NCBI RefSeq assembly: GCF_013214815.1
Contig: NZ_JABSPU010000009.1
Span: forward strand, 1-64,000
DNA: 64,000 bases
DNA from: Gilvibacter sp.
Lineage (GTDB): Bacteria > Bacteroidota > Bacteroidia > Flavobacteriales > Flavobacteriaceae
Reading direction: 5' to 3'
A program made the translations under genes and the position numbers. The notes beneath the pieces were generated by a model that worked only from the letters and a program-made list of their open reading frames with translations, searched no databases and had not been told where the DNA came from. Positions 39,341-47,737 of this stretch are shown here, one piece after another (within the stretch, counting starts at the first letter, position 1; every line of letters starts with the position of its first letter).

Positions 39341-39347
39341 TTTTGCT

Positions 39348-40319
39348 ATGCGAAAGACCGCCCTTTTCCTTTTGTTCATTTTTAGTGCGACCCTGACTTA
39401 TGCTCAGGCTTCTTTAACAGAGGCTAAAAAGCTCATAGAACAAAAGAACTACGCCCAATCAGAAAGAATCCTATACAATTACCTTCAATCAGACCCTAAC
39501 AATCTGGAAGCCCAAGAACTCTACGGGGATGCTTTAGGATATCAAGAAAAATGGGATGAGAGTATTGTGGTTTATGAAAAGCTAGCCCTTGCAAAACCAA
39601 AACACGCAGAATATCATTATAAATACGGTGGAGCTATGGGGATGAAAGCCTTATCGGTGAGTAAGTTCAAGGCTTTGGGCATGTTGGGCGATATAAAATC
39701 TGCTTTTTTAACCGCTGCGGAATTAGACCCTAAACACATTGAGGTGCGTTGGGCCTTGGTGGAATTCTTTATGCAATTGCCCGGAATAGTTGGGGGTAGC
39801 GAACGTAAAGCTCAGAAGTACGCCAATGAATTATTGGCACTGTCTCCCGTAGATGGCTGGTTGGCCAAGGGATATATCGCTGAGTATAATGAAGATTTCA
39901 AAGACGCCGAATCGGCCTATAAAAAGGCCATAGAGGTTGGTGGTTCAGAATTGACATACAACAAGCTTATTGATCTTTATGAGGCTCACGGAGAAGGGGA
40001 GAAGGCCATAGAAACCACTCAGGCTTGTTTGGCAGCTCACGACAACAACCGTTTGCACTATCAGATCGGGAAAATAGCGGCTACTTATAATATCAACCCA
40101 GAACTGGGGATCAACTGTTTGGTCAAGTATATTGAGAACTATACTGTCAAAGATGGCGTACCTAAAGACTGGGCCTATTATCGGTTGGCACAGATCTACA
40201 GAAACTTGGGAGACAAAGGGCAAGCACAAACGTGGATCGACAAGGCACTAGCTTCCAGACCCGACTTCAAAGAGGCCAAAAAAGAAGCTGTTGCCATAGG
40301 GCAAATGAGTTGCTGCTGA
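39348..40319 (+). CDS. Exported tetratricopeptide repeat protein
   Basis: The 323-residue protein has a signal peptide (ending LTYAQA) and several TPR-like helix pairs, for example ILYNYLQSDPNNLEAQELYG near residues 41-60 and YRLAQIYRNLGDKGQAQTWI near 278-297. TPR proteins usually act as scaffolds; no enzyme motif is visible. It should be periplasmic. It is on the same strand as mpl, 28 bases downstream. Confidence 0.82.
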   Translation: MRKTALFLLFIFSATLTYAQASLTEAKKLIEQKNYAQSERILYNYLQSDPNNLEAQELYGDALGYQEKWDESIVVYEKLALAKPKHAEYHYKYGGAMGMKALSVSKFKALGMLGDIKSAFLTAAELDPKHIEVRWALVEFFMQLPGIVGGSERKAQKYANELLALSPVDGWLAKGYIAEYNEDFKDAESAYKKAIEVGGSELTYNKLIDLYEAHGEGEKAIETTQACLAAHDNNRLHYQIGKIAATYNINPELGINCLVKYIENYTVKDGVPKDWAYYRLAQIYRNLGDKGQAQTWIDKALASRPDFKEAKKEAVAIGQMSCC

Positions 40320-40347
40320 TTCTTATCTTTACTTTTTATTTTAACCG

Positions 40348-41700
40348 ATGCGCGTACATTTTATAGCAATTGGCGGAAGCGCCATGCACAACCTCGCACT
40401 AGCCCTACACCATCAAGGTGATCAGGTGACCGGAAGTGACGACGAGATCTTTGAACCTTCTTATTCACGATTGAAAGCCGCTGGTCTCTTACCAGACTCT
40501 TTTGGTTGGAATTCCGATCGAATTACTGCCGATATTGAAGCGGTTATTTTGGGGATGCATGCTAAAGGAGACAATCCGGAGCTCTTAAGAGCCAAAGAAC
40601 TCGGCCTTTCGATCTATTCCTATCCCGAATTTCTCTACGAGCAGTCCAAACTTAAGACCCGTGTGGTCATTGGTGGATCTCACGGAAAGACCTCCATTAC
40701 TTCTATGATCTTGCATGTTTTGGACTATGTGGACAAAGAGGTTGATTTTATGGTAGGCGCGCAACTGGAAGGCTTTGACCGAATGGTGTCGCTCAACCCT
40801 GACAATGATTTTATGGTCTTAGAAGGCGATGAGTATCTTTCATCTGCTTTAGATTTGAGACCCAAATTTCACTTGTATAAACCCAATATCGCTTTGCTAA
40901 GCGGTATTGCTTGGGATCACATCAACGTATTTCCAACCTTTGAGAATTACGTGGAGCAGTTTGCCATCTTTTTAGAGCAGATCACCCCTGGTGGTGCTAT
41001 TGTGTATAATGAAGAAGACGAGCAGGTCAAAGCTGTTGTTGAAGCCTGCAGTCAGCCCATTAAAAAGTATCCATACCGCACTCCTAATTATGAGGTTGAG
41101 GACGGAGAAACGCTGTTGCATACTCCAGACGGGCCTATGCCTTTGCAGATCTTTGGAAAGCATAACTTAAGCAATTTAGAAGGAGCCCGTTGGATCTGTC
41201 AATTGATGGGTGTGGATGCAGAAGATTTTTACGAAGCCATTTCCACTTTTAAAGGAGCGAGTAAACGCCTGGAGTTGGTTGCAAAATCCAAATCCGCAGT
41301 CGCTTATAAAGACTTTGCCCATTCGCCTTCTAAAGTAGAGGCTACCACCAAAGCCTTAAAAGGACAGTATCCAGACAGAACCTTATTGGCCTGCGTGGAA
41401 TTGCACACCTACAGCAGTTTGACTCCGGAATTTTTAGCCCAATACAAAGGGGCGTTGGACGCCGCAGATGAGGCAGCGGTCTTTTACAGTCCGCACGCGG
41501 TGGTGATCAAGAAACTGGCTCCAGTATCGGCTGCTCAGATAGAAGAAGCCTTCCAGCGTAGTGACCTCAAGATATTTACAGACCCTGAGGCTTTTCAAGA
41601 GTTTCTATTTGGTCAAGATCTCAGCGCCAAGAATTTATTGCTGATGAGTTCCGGTAACTACGGAGGCTTGGATTTTGAAAGATTAAAGTCGCAATACTAA
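40348..41700 (+). CDS. mpl: UDP-N-acetylmuramate:L-alanyl-gamma-D-glutamyl-meso-diaminopimelate ligase Mpl
   Basis: Mpl joins recycled murein tripeptide to UDP-MurNAc, bypassing MurC-MurE. The 450-residue protein has the MurC-like N-terminus HFIAIGGSAMHNLA, the ATP site IGGSHGKTSITSM, and Mpl features such as LEGDEYLSSALD and DFAHSPSKV. The last of these separates it from MurC. Its ATG follows the TPR gene by 28 bases. Confidence 0.93.
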   Translation: MRVHFIAIGGSAMHNLALALHHQGDQVTGSDDEIFEPSYSRLKAAGLLPDSFGWNSDRITADIEAVILGMHAKGDNPELLRAKELGLSIYSYPEFLYEQSKLKTRVVIGGSHGKTSITSMILHVLDYVDKEVDFMVGAQLEGFDRMVSLNPDNDFMVLEGDEYLSSALDLRPKFHLYKPNIALLSGIAWDHINVFPTFENYVEQFAIFLEQITPGGAIVYNEEDEQVKAVVEACSQPIKKYPYRTPNYEVEDGETLLHTPDGPMPLQIFGKHNLSNLEGARWICQLMGVDAEDFYEAISTFKGASKRLELVAKSKSAVAYKDFAHSPSKVEATTKALKGQYPDRTLLACVELHTYSSLTPEFLAQYKGALDAADEAAVFYSPHAVVIKKLAPVSAAQIEEAFQRSDLKIFTDPEAFQEFLFGQDLSAKNLLLMSSGNYGGLDFERLKSQY

Positions 41701-41715
41701 CAGCCTTCTCAGGTA

Positions 41716-42156
41716 CTACACTCCAAAAGACTTCAAATGGTGGTCTAGATGCTTGTATTGCATCTTTCCCCACTGTTCATGGGTAAAGTGGCCAAACATC
41801 GGGTGTGGATTCCACTCTTGATTGTCTCTGCGGTTGTAAAAGGCGTCAATAAGCTCGTTGAGCGTTTGCTTTTCTGCATTGAAATCTTTCTCCTCCAAGA
41901 CTTTAAAACGTTTGGGCGTTGGTAAATTCTTGCGCCAGGCCTTGTCACTGTAGAGTGATTTTTTAAAGAATCTCGCCATCAAGGAAACCTTGGGTTTTTG
42001 GTATTCTGATTTTAAAGCGGTCTTTAAGGGAAACTGGCAATGATGCATCATTTGAGCTGAGTTCATCTTGCCCCATTGATTGGCAGCTTCTGGTGTTAAT
42101 TTATCAATTCGTGCCTTTATTTCCTGATAGGCTTCTGCCTCAAACAAAGAATTCAT
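41716..42156 (-). CDS. DUF1569 domain-containing protein
   Basis: The 146-residue protein matches the DUF1569 family, a DinB-like four-helix group: MNSAQMMHHCQFPLK near residues 31-45 and a C-terminal HPMFGHFTHEQWGKMQYKHLDHH, which holds the conserved His residues expected for metal binding. Function unknown. It is isolated between two plus-strand genes. Confidence 0.85.
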   Translation of the reverse strand: MNSLFEAEAYQEIKARIDKLTPEAANQWGKMNSAQMMHHCQFPLKTALKSEYQKPKVSLMARFFKKSLYSDKAWRKNLPTPKRFKVLEEKDFNAEKQTLNELIDAFYNRRDNQEWNPHPMFGHFTHEQWGKMQYKHLDHHLKSFGV

Positions 42157-42199
42157 TAGCTTGCATTTAGGTGGTTTCTTCCCACAAGATACCTAAAGT

Positions 42200-42898
42200 T
42201 TGACAAATTCATCTCAGAAAGATTCCCTGAAACAAAATCCAAATAGGGAGCGACCCAGGGAGCGTTTAATGAGCGCTGGAGCGTCTCATTTGACTGCAGA
42301 AGAACTGTTGGCTATTCTGCTGCGTTCCGGAAATAAGGACTTATCCGCCTTAGGGCTTGCGCGTGAACTTTTAAAAGCTGCAGATCATCGTTTGGATCGG
42401 CTGTCCAGAACAGAAGTGATGGAGCTCTTAGAGATCTCTGGTATTGGTTTGGCTAAGGCCACAACCATAGTAGCCGCCTTTGAATTGGGTCGGCGATGCC
42501 GAGACAGCTCCGCAGAAAAAACTAAGCGAATCAACAGCAGTGCTGCTGCCTACACCTGTATGGAGCCCTTGCTTGGGCATTTGGATCACGAAGAGTTTTG
42601 GGTGCTCTTTCTAAACAATGCGCATGGGGTTTTGTCACGAGCAAGGATCAGTAGCGGCGGCTATACCGGGACTTTGGTCGATGTACGGATCATACTTAAA
42701 AAAGCCCTTTTAGCCAAGGCCGTTGGGATGATCTTGGTACACAATCATCCCTCGGGAACCTTAAAACCTAGTCAGGCCGATATTACCTTAACGCAAAAGA
42801 TCGTCAAAGCTGCTAAGGCAATTGATATCACCGTTTTGGATCACCTCATTGTGACTGAAAAAGCGTACTTTAGCTTTGCAGACAAACACCTGTTGTAG
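42200..42898 (+). CDS. radC: RadC family JAB domain protein
   Basis: The 232-residue protein has an N-terminal helix-hairpin-helix-like region (LTAEELLAILLRSG ... EISGIGLAKATTI) and a C-terminal JAMM metalloprotease-type domain with HNHPSG followed by the Asp of SQAD. RadC was once thought to be a repair protein; its actual role is unclear. The start is TTG at 42200; the first ATG lies well inside the conserved DRPRERL-type region, so it is unlikely. Confidence 0.9.
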   Translation: MTNSSQKDSLKQNPNRERPRERLMSAGASHLTAEELLAILLRSGNKDLSALGLARELLKAADHRLDRLSRTEVMELLEISGIGLAKATTIVAAFELGRRCRDSSAEKTKRINSSAAAYTCMEPLLGHLDHEEFWVLFLNNAHGVLSRARISSGGYTGTLVDVRIILKKALLAKAVGMILVHNHPSGTLKPSQADITLTQKIVKAAKAIDITVLDHLIVTEKAYFSFADKHLL

Positions 42899-42901
42899 CC
42901 C

Positions 42902-44200
42902 TTGGATTCACTGCTAATTTACAGCCCTAAGAACACGCCGAGACTCACTTATGTTTTTAAACATATTTGTACGAGGCTCTTGGGTATGCCTATTGCTTTT
43001 ACCACAGAGATTCCTGTCTTTGTGGCTCATGGAGGGCCAAAGATCTGGTACGGGCCTAGCGGGCAGGGAAACAACACCTTTTATATTAAAAGTCGTGAAT
43101 TGCTGTTTCAGCAAGGAATCACAGATATTGAGATCCGAGTGCGTCCTTGGGAACAGACCGTTGGCTTTTTTGCGACCTCCCCAGACAGTAGTTTGCCCTT
43201 TGATATTTTTGCGGCTAGCTTTTATTTGCTCAGCCGTTACGAGGAGTATTTGCCACATGTAAAAGATGCTATGGGGCGCTACCCAGCGGCAGAGAGTTTG
43301 GCTGCGACTTCAAATTTTTTGAACCAAGCTGTGGTGGATATTTGGGCCCATAAGTTTTTAGAAGCACTGCGAGAAACCTATCCAGAAATTAAGTATCAAC
43401 TACCAGAATTTGAGATTCAAAACCTAATTGATGTGCCTCAGGCCTTTGAGTATAAGAGTAAAGGCTTTTTGAGGAGTTTCTTCGGATACTTCTCTGATCT
43501 TTTTCGCTTCCGATTTAGGGCCATTGCGCACCGGACACGGGTGCTGCTGTTGCTCAGCAAGGATCCGCACAACACCTTTGATTGGTTGGCTGAGGTAGGC
43601 AAGGAGCATCAGGTTAATTACCGTTGTTTCTTTCAAGTGGGAGATTATTCCAGAGACGATTACAACATCTCGCATCACAAAAAGGCGTACCGAAGATTGA
43701 TCAAATCCGCAGCAGATTACGCCCCAGTAGGTTTGCGTATATCGCACCGCGCATTGACAGATCTCAAACAGCTCAAAGAAGAGAAACGCCGTTTGGAGGC
43801 CATTACCAACAGACCTGTGGCCTGCAGTATAAATGCCTCAGGAGTGCTGAACATCCCTGATATTCTCAGAGCTTTGGTAGATCTAGAAGTGGATGAGAAT
43901 TATTCCATGGGATACAGTGATACTCCGGGTTTTAGAGCAGGGACCAGCAGACCGTTTTATTTTTACGATCTCGATTTTGAGGTGCAAACTCCGCTGCGAT
44001 TGGTGCCGTATTCCATTGCTCAAACAGCTCTGGAGAATCTTACCACAGAAGAAATTGAGACTTTGGTCAAGGAATATAAATCTGGTTTGATGAATGTCGG
44101 TGGTTCTTTGGTAATGCTGATGCGCAATGATACCTTTGCATTGAGTTTTGACAATCGATTTTGGAGAACCCTTTACACCCAGCATTTAACGCATGAATAA
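42902..44200 (+). CDS. Polysaccharide deacetylase-like protein (DUF7033-type N-terminus), probably altered active site
   Basis: The 432-residue protein has an N-terminal region typical of DUF7033 (SPKNTPRLTYVFKHIC) and a C-terminal part related to the NodB-like deacetylase family (NTFDWL near 224-229, MGYSDTPGFRAGTSRPFYFY near 336-355). Positions where I recall metal-binding His-containing motifs in relatives read GLRIS (277-281) and CSINASG (308-314), without the expected His. The catalytic function may be lost or changed. The start is TTG at 42902, 3 bases after radC. Confidence 0.72.
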   Translation: MDSLLIYSPKNTPRLTYVFKHICTRLLGMPIAFTTEIPVFVAHGGPKIWYGPSGQGNNTFYIKSRELLFQQGITDIEIRVRPWEQTVGFFATSPDSSLPFDIFAASFYLLSRYEEYLPHVKDAMGRYPAAESLAATSNFLNQAVVDIWAHKFLEALRETYPEIKYQLPEFEIQNLIDVPQAFEYKSKGFLRSFFGYFSDLFRFRFRAIAHRTRVLLLLSKDPHNTFDWLAEVGKEHQVNYRCFFQVGDYSRDDYNISHHKKAYRRLIKSAADYAPVGLRISHRALTDLKQLKEEKRRLEAITNRPVACSINASGVLNIPDILRALVDLEVDENYSMGYSDTPGFRAGTSRPFYFYDLDFEVQTPLRLVPYSIAQTALENLTTEEIETLVKEYKSGLMNVGGSLVMLMRNDTFALSFDNRFWRTLYTQHLTHE

Positions 44201-44882
44201 AGAGCAAATTACGGACATCTTCCTTGACCTGGATCACACCCTTTGGGACTTTGATAAGAACTCAGGCTTGGCCTTTGAGCGCGTGTTTAAGACTTTTTCT
44301 ATTCCGTTGAAGCTCGCTGATTTTTTGGAGGTATACGAACCGATCAATCTACAATACTGGCGCCTCTATCGGGAGGAACAAATAGACAAGCAAGGTTTAA
44401 GACGCGGCCGGCTCAACGATGCCTTTGCTAAATTTGAGCTGAGTTATCCTTTGGAGACCATAGATGCCATGGCGGTTCAATATATTGAGGAGTTGCCTAA
44501 GGACAATTACTTGTTTGACGGTACGGAAGATCTTTTGGAATACCTTAAGGATAAATACAAATTGCATTTGATTACCAATGGATTTCACGGAGTGCAGCAC
44601 AAGAAATTGCAGAACTCTGGGATTGCACACTTCTTTAGTACCGTAACGACCTCAGAAGACGTCGGGGTTAAAAAACCAAACCCCAAAGTTTTTTACCACG
44701 CCTTAGAACTGGCAGGAGTAACTGCGGAGCATGCTGTAATGATCGGGGACAGTTTTGAGGCTGATATTCTCGGAGCTGAGGCGGTAGGCTTACATACCGT
44801 GTTTTTTAATTATAGAAAGCAGCAAGTTGATCCTCAACGTATTGTAGTCGATGACCTTCCATCGATTAAAAACTACCTTTAA
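44193..44882 (+). CDS. YjjG family noncanonical pyrimidine nucleotidase (HAD)
   Basis: The 229-residue HAD hydrolase has motif I in FLDLDHTLWDF near residues 10-20, motif II LITNGFHGVQ, motif III Lys in KKPNPKVF and motif IV GDSFEADI. These features and the length fit the YjjG/TIGR02254 group, which dephosphorylates pyrimidine nucleoside monophosphates. The ATG overlaps the preceding stop by 8 bases. Confidence 0.88.
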   Translation: MNKEQITDIFLDLDHTLWDFDKNSGLAFERVFKTFSIPLKLADFLEVYEPINLQYWRLYREEQIDKQGLRRGRLNDAFAKFELSYPLETIDAMAVQYIEELPKDNYLFDGTEDLLEYLKDKYKLHLITNGFHGVQHKKLQNSGIAHFFSTVTTSEDVGVKKPNPKVFYHALELAGVTAEHAVMIGDSFEADILGAEAVGLHTVFFNYRKQQVDPQRIVVDDLPSIKNYL

Positions 44883-44936
44883 GGCAATACGACCTTTTTA
44901 AAAACGTTGTATATTTAGCCAACCCAAATCTAAAAT

Positions 44937-45476
44937 ATGCGACTGAAAGCCCTTTTTCTTCTCGCTTTGGTCTTTTGTTTGAGCTCCTGTATCAAGGATA
45001 CAGATTTTGAGCAAGCAGATCAAATCACCCTTAGTCCGGAATATGAACTGGATCTCGTGTACTTCACGGTAGATACTTCTATGTTCGAATCCAGTGGTGA
45101 ACTGGGGGAAGCATTCAAGGTGACTGACACCACGAATGTTCGATTTTTAGACGACAGTTTTATTCAGGAATCTCTGGTACGTGCAGAGGTTTTCTTTAGA
45201 CTAACCAATAGCATTCCCCGCGATTTTCAGCTCGAGGTTGAATTTATGACCTTGACCAATGAAGTACAATATCAGTTTGATATTCCAATTGCAGCGGGAA
45301 CTGTAGCCGCCCCCGTAATTACTGAACACCTCGAAGTCTTTGACACAGCTGCCGAACTGGGCCCCTTAACCAGCTCGTCGCGCGTGGTGATCAGTGTGTC
45401 GAGTCCAGAAACGGTAGAAGCCCTGGACGGAACTTTGAACCTACAATCTAAATCTGCTTACTTCTTGGAGTACTAG
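44937..45476 (+). CDS. Hypothetical lipoprotein, first gene of envelope operon
   Basis: The 179-residue protein starts with a lipoprotein signal whose cysteine is C18 (CLSSC). The rest is beta-rich with no domain I recognise. It sits 3 bases upstream of a DUF5723 outer-membrane protein gene and likely belongs to the same operon, which continues to the giant FG-GAP lipoprotein. Confidence 0.75.
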   Translation: MRLKALFLLALVFCLSSCIKDTDFEQADQITLSPEYELDLVYFTVDTSMFESSGELGEAFKVTDTTNVRFLDDSFIQESLVRAEVFFRLTNSIPRDFQLEVEFMTLTNEVQYQFDIPIAAGTVAAPVITEHLEVFDTAAELGPLTSSSRVVISVSSPETVEALDGTLNLQSKSAYFLEY

Positions 45477-45479
45477 ACT

Positions 45480-46883
45480 ATGCGCAACTTACTGGCTTTT
45501 CTTTTTGTCCTGCTGATGGGAACAGGGATGCTTGCCCAAAACAAAACGATTGTTTTTGGGTATGAGGACATTCCTCAATCCCTTTTGGTGAATCCGGCGG
45601 CGGATATGCCCCAGGATTTTCATGCAGGACTGCCTGGACTATCTCAGGTTTACTTGCACGGAGGTTCCAGTGGTGTTAGTGCTTTTGACATCTTTCAAGA
45701 ATCATCCGTTGATATCAATCAACGAATAACAGAAGCCATTGCGGGAATGAGTTTTAGAGACTTTTTTACTGTGAATCAACAGTTGGAGATTCTCAGTGCG
45801 GGTTGGCGCAATAAAAAAGGGGATTATTGGTCTGCTGGACTTTATCAAGAATTGGATGTCTTGGCTTACTTTCCAGAAGACTTAGCCGATTTAGCTTGGG
45901 AGGGTAACCGCAATTATATCGGCAGAAGTTTTGATTTGGGACAACTCAGTGTGACCTCTGAGGTTCTGATGGTTTATCATGTCGGGATCAGCAGACAGTT
46001 CAATAAAAATTTAAGAGTAGGAGCACGCGCCAAGTTGTATTCCAATATTGCCCATGCAAGTTCCACCGGGAACCAAGGAACCTTTGTCACCACAGAAACC
46101 CCGGGAACGGTAAATATCTACGAACATATTGTGACCAATGCGGATCTCGAGTTAAGAACTTCCGGAATTGATGCAATATCAGAGGCGGGAAGCCCAGGGC
46201 GTGAAGTTGCTAAACGCGCCATGCTTGGCGGAAACTTAGGCGTAGGTGTTGATTTGGGGATCAGTTATGACTGGAACCGAAACTGGACCTTTGACGCCAG
46301 TATTTTGGATCTGGGCTTTGTCTATCACAGCAATGATGTTAAGCGTTATACGGCTCGAGGCGATTACGTGCTTAACGGGATCGAGTTTATTTTTCCTCCC
46401 TTGAGTGATGGACAACGCACGGTAGATTACTACCGCAGATTGACTGATGATCTGGACGAGGCATTCCCTAGAGATACGTTGACCACAGCCTATCTGCAAA
46501 TGCGACCTACAAAGGTCAATGCGGCCATTTCCTATGGTTTTGGAACCTTTGGAGAAGGAGAAGATTGTAACTGCTTAAACAAAGAAAGCACGCGCTGGCG
46601 CGAGAGACTCGGATTGCAGTTCTTCAGCGTGATCAGACCGAGAAGACCTCATATGGCCTTGTCTGCCTTTTATTATCGCAGACTTACAGGTTTTTTGTCA
46701 GCTAAGGTTGCTTATACAGTCGATGAGTATTCTGCCAGCAATTTGGGGGCGGGATTTGCCGCCGATATTGGCCCCGTTAACTTCTATTTTACAGTCGATA
46801 ACATTTTGAGATATGGCAATGTTGCAAGGGCAAAAAATGTATCTTTGCAATTAGGGCTAAATCTTAAATTATCTTCGGAATGA
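45480..46883 (+). CDS. DUF5723 family outer-membrane protein
   Basis: The 467-residue protein has a signal peptide (GMLAQ) and matches the DUF5723 family (IVFGYEDIPQSLLVNPAAD near residues 25-43). Its alternating aromatic beta strands and the last segment LGLNLKLSSE suggest an outer-membrane barrel related in shape to PorV/FadL-like proteins. The role is unknown. The next gene overlaps its stop by 4 bases. Confidence 0.82.
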   Translation: MRNLLAFLFVLLMGTGMLAQNKTIVFGYEDIPQSLLVNPAADMPQDFHAGLPGLSQVYLHGGSSGVSAFDIFQESSVDINQRITEAIAGMSFRDFFTVNQQLEILSAGWRNKKGDYWSAGLYQELDVLAYFPEDLADLAWEGNRNYIGRSFDLGQLSVTSEVLMVYHVGISRQFNKNLRVGARAKLYSNIAHASSTGNQGTFVTTETPGTVNIYEHIVTNADLELRTSGIDAISEAGSPGREVAKRAMLGGNLGVGVDLGISYDWNRNWTFDASILDLGFVYHSNDVKRYTARGDYVLNGIEFIFPPLSDGQRTVDYYRRLTDDLDEAFPRDTLTTAYLQMRPTKVNAAISYGFGTFGEGEDCNCLNKESTRWRERLGLQFFSVIRPRRPHMALSAFYYRRLTGFLSAKVAYTVDEYSASNLGAGFAADIGPVNFYFTVDNILRYGNVARAKNVSLQLGLNLKLSSE

Positions 46884-47734
46884 AATTACGCTTCCTCGCG
46901 CTGATTGCAGCGGTTCTTTTCACTTCGCTTTCCACTGCACAAAGCAGCATTCACGATTACCATTACATCTTTGTACCTGACCAATTTGAATTCCTGAAAG
47001 GGAAGGATCAGTACCAAGTGAATTCACTGGTTCGCTTTTTGTTCAAGAAGCACGGTTTTAATGCGTATATCGGGAATGAATTGCCGCTTTATTTGAAAGA
47101 GCAACCCTGCAAAGGATTATACGCCGATGTGCAAGGGATGGAAAACTTCATGCATTCCAAGATTGTGATCAACATCAACGATTGTGAAGGAAATACCTTG
47201 TTCACCTCCGCAGAAGGAAAAAGCAAGGACAAAGATTACCGTAAAGCGTTTCACGGCGCCGTTAGAGAAGCCTTTATCTCTATTGCAGAGCTCAATGTAA
47301 ATCAATTTGCACTTCCTGAGCCCACAGAAGAAGAGCAAGTTGTTGAAGATACTGTAGATCAATTAGACCCACCTCCACCACCACTTGAGATTGAAGTTGT
47401 AGAAGAAAAAGAGCAAGTTGCTGAAACCGTTGAAACACAAACGGATGCAACCCCTGCTACAGGTTCCACTGTGATTGAAGAAGTCGAGGAGATCAAAGAA
47501 AAGGCATTGGTATATAACGACTATGAACTTCTTTTCAAAGACGATGTTTATGTGATCATGTACAAGGGAGAAGTCATTGGAAAATCCTATGCATCACAAG
47601 AAGACGGTGTATATGACATCAAAACCAAGCAGTTTAATGGCAAGGGATATGTTGAAGGCGATAACTTCAAGATAGAACGCGCCATAGAGGGAATGGATCA
47701 GACTGTGACCATGTTGTTCAAACCTAAACAATAG
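46880..47734 (+). CDS. Exported protein of unknown function with Pro/Glu-rich middle
   Basis: The 284-residue protein has a signal peptide (SLSTAQ), then a globular N-terminal part (DYHYIFVPDQFEFLKGKDQ onward, to about residue 140). A low-complexity Pro/Glu/Val linker with a PPPPP-like run comes next (about 150-215), followed by a C-terminal beta-rich part. I do not recognise a known family. It is translationally coupled to the DUF5723 gene and sits 3 bases before the FG-GAP lipoprotein. Confidence 0.75.
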   Translation: MKLRFLALIAAVLFTSLSTAQSSIHDYHYIFVPDQFEFLKGKDQYQVNSLVRFLFKKHGFNAYIGNELPLYLKEQPCKGLYADVQGMENFMHSKIVININDCEGNTLFTSAEGKSKDKDYRKAFHGAVREAFISIAELNVNQFALPEPTEEEQVVEDTVDQLDPPPPPLEIEVVEEKEQVAETVETQTDATPATGSTVIEEVEEIKEKALVYNDYELLFKDDVYVIMYKGEVIGKSYASQEDGVYDIKTKQFNGKGYVEGDNFKIERAIEGMDQTVTMLFKPKQ

Positions 47735-47737
47735 ACC

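Noticed and set aside
42200-42898. radC as a sign of a mobile element or phage
   Set aside because: The gene is flanked by chromosomal core genes, and there is no integrase, terminal repeat or tRNA nearby.
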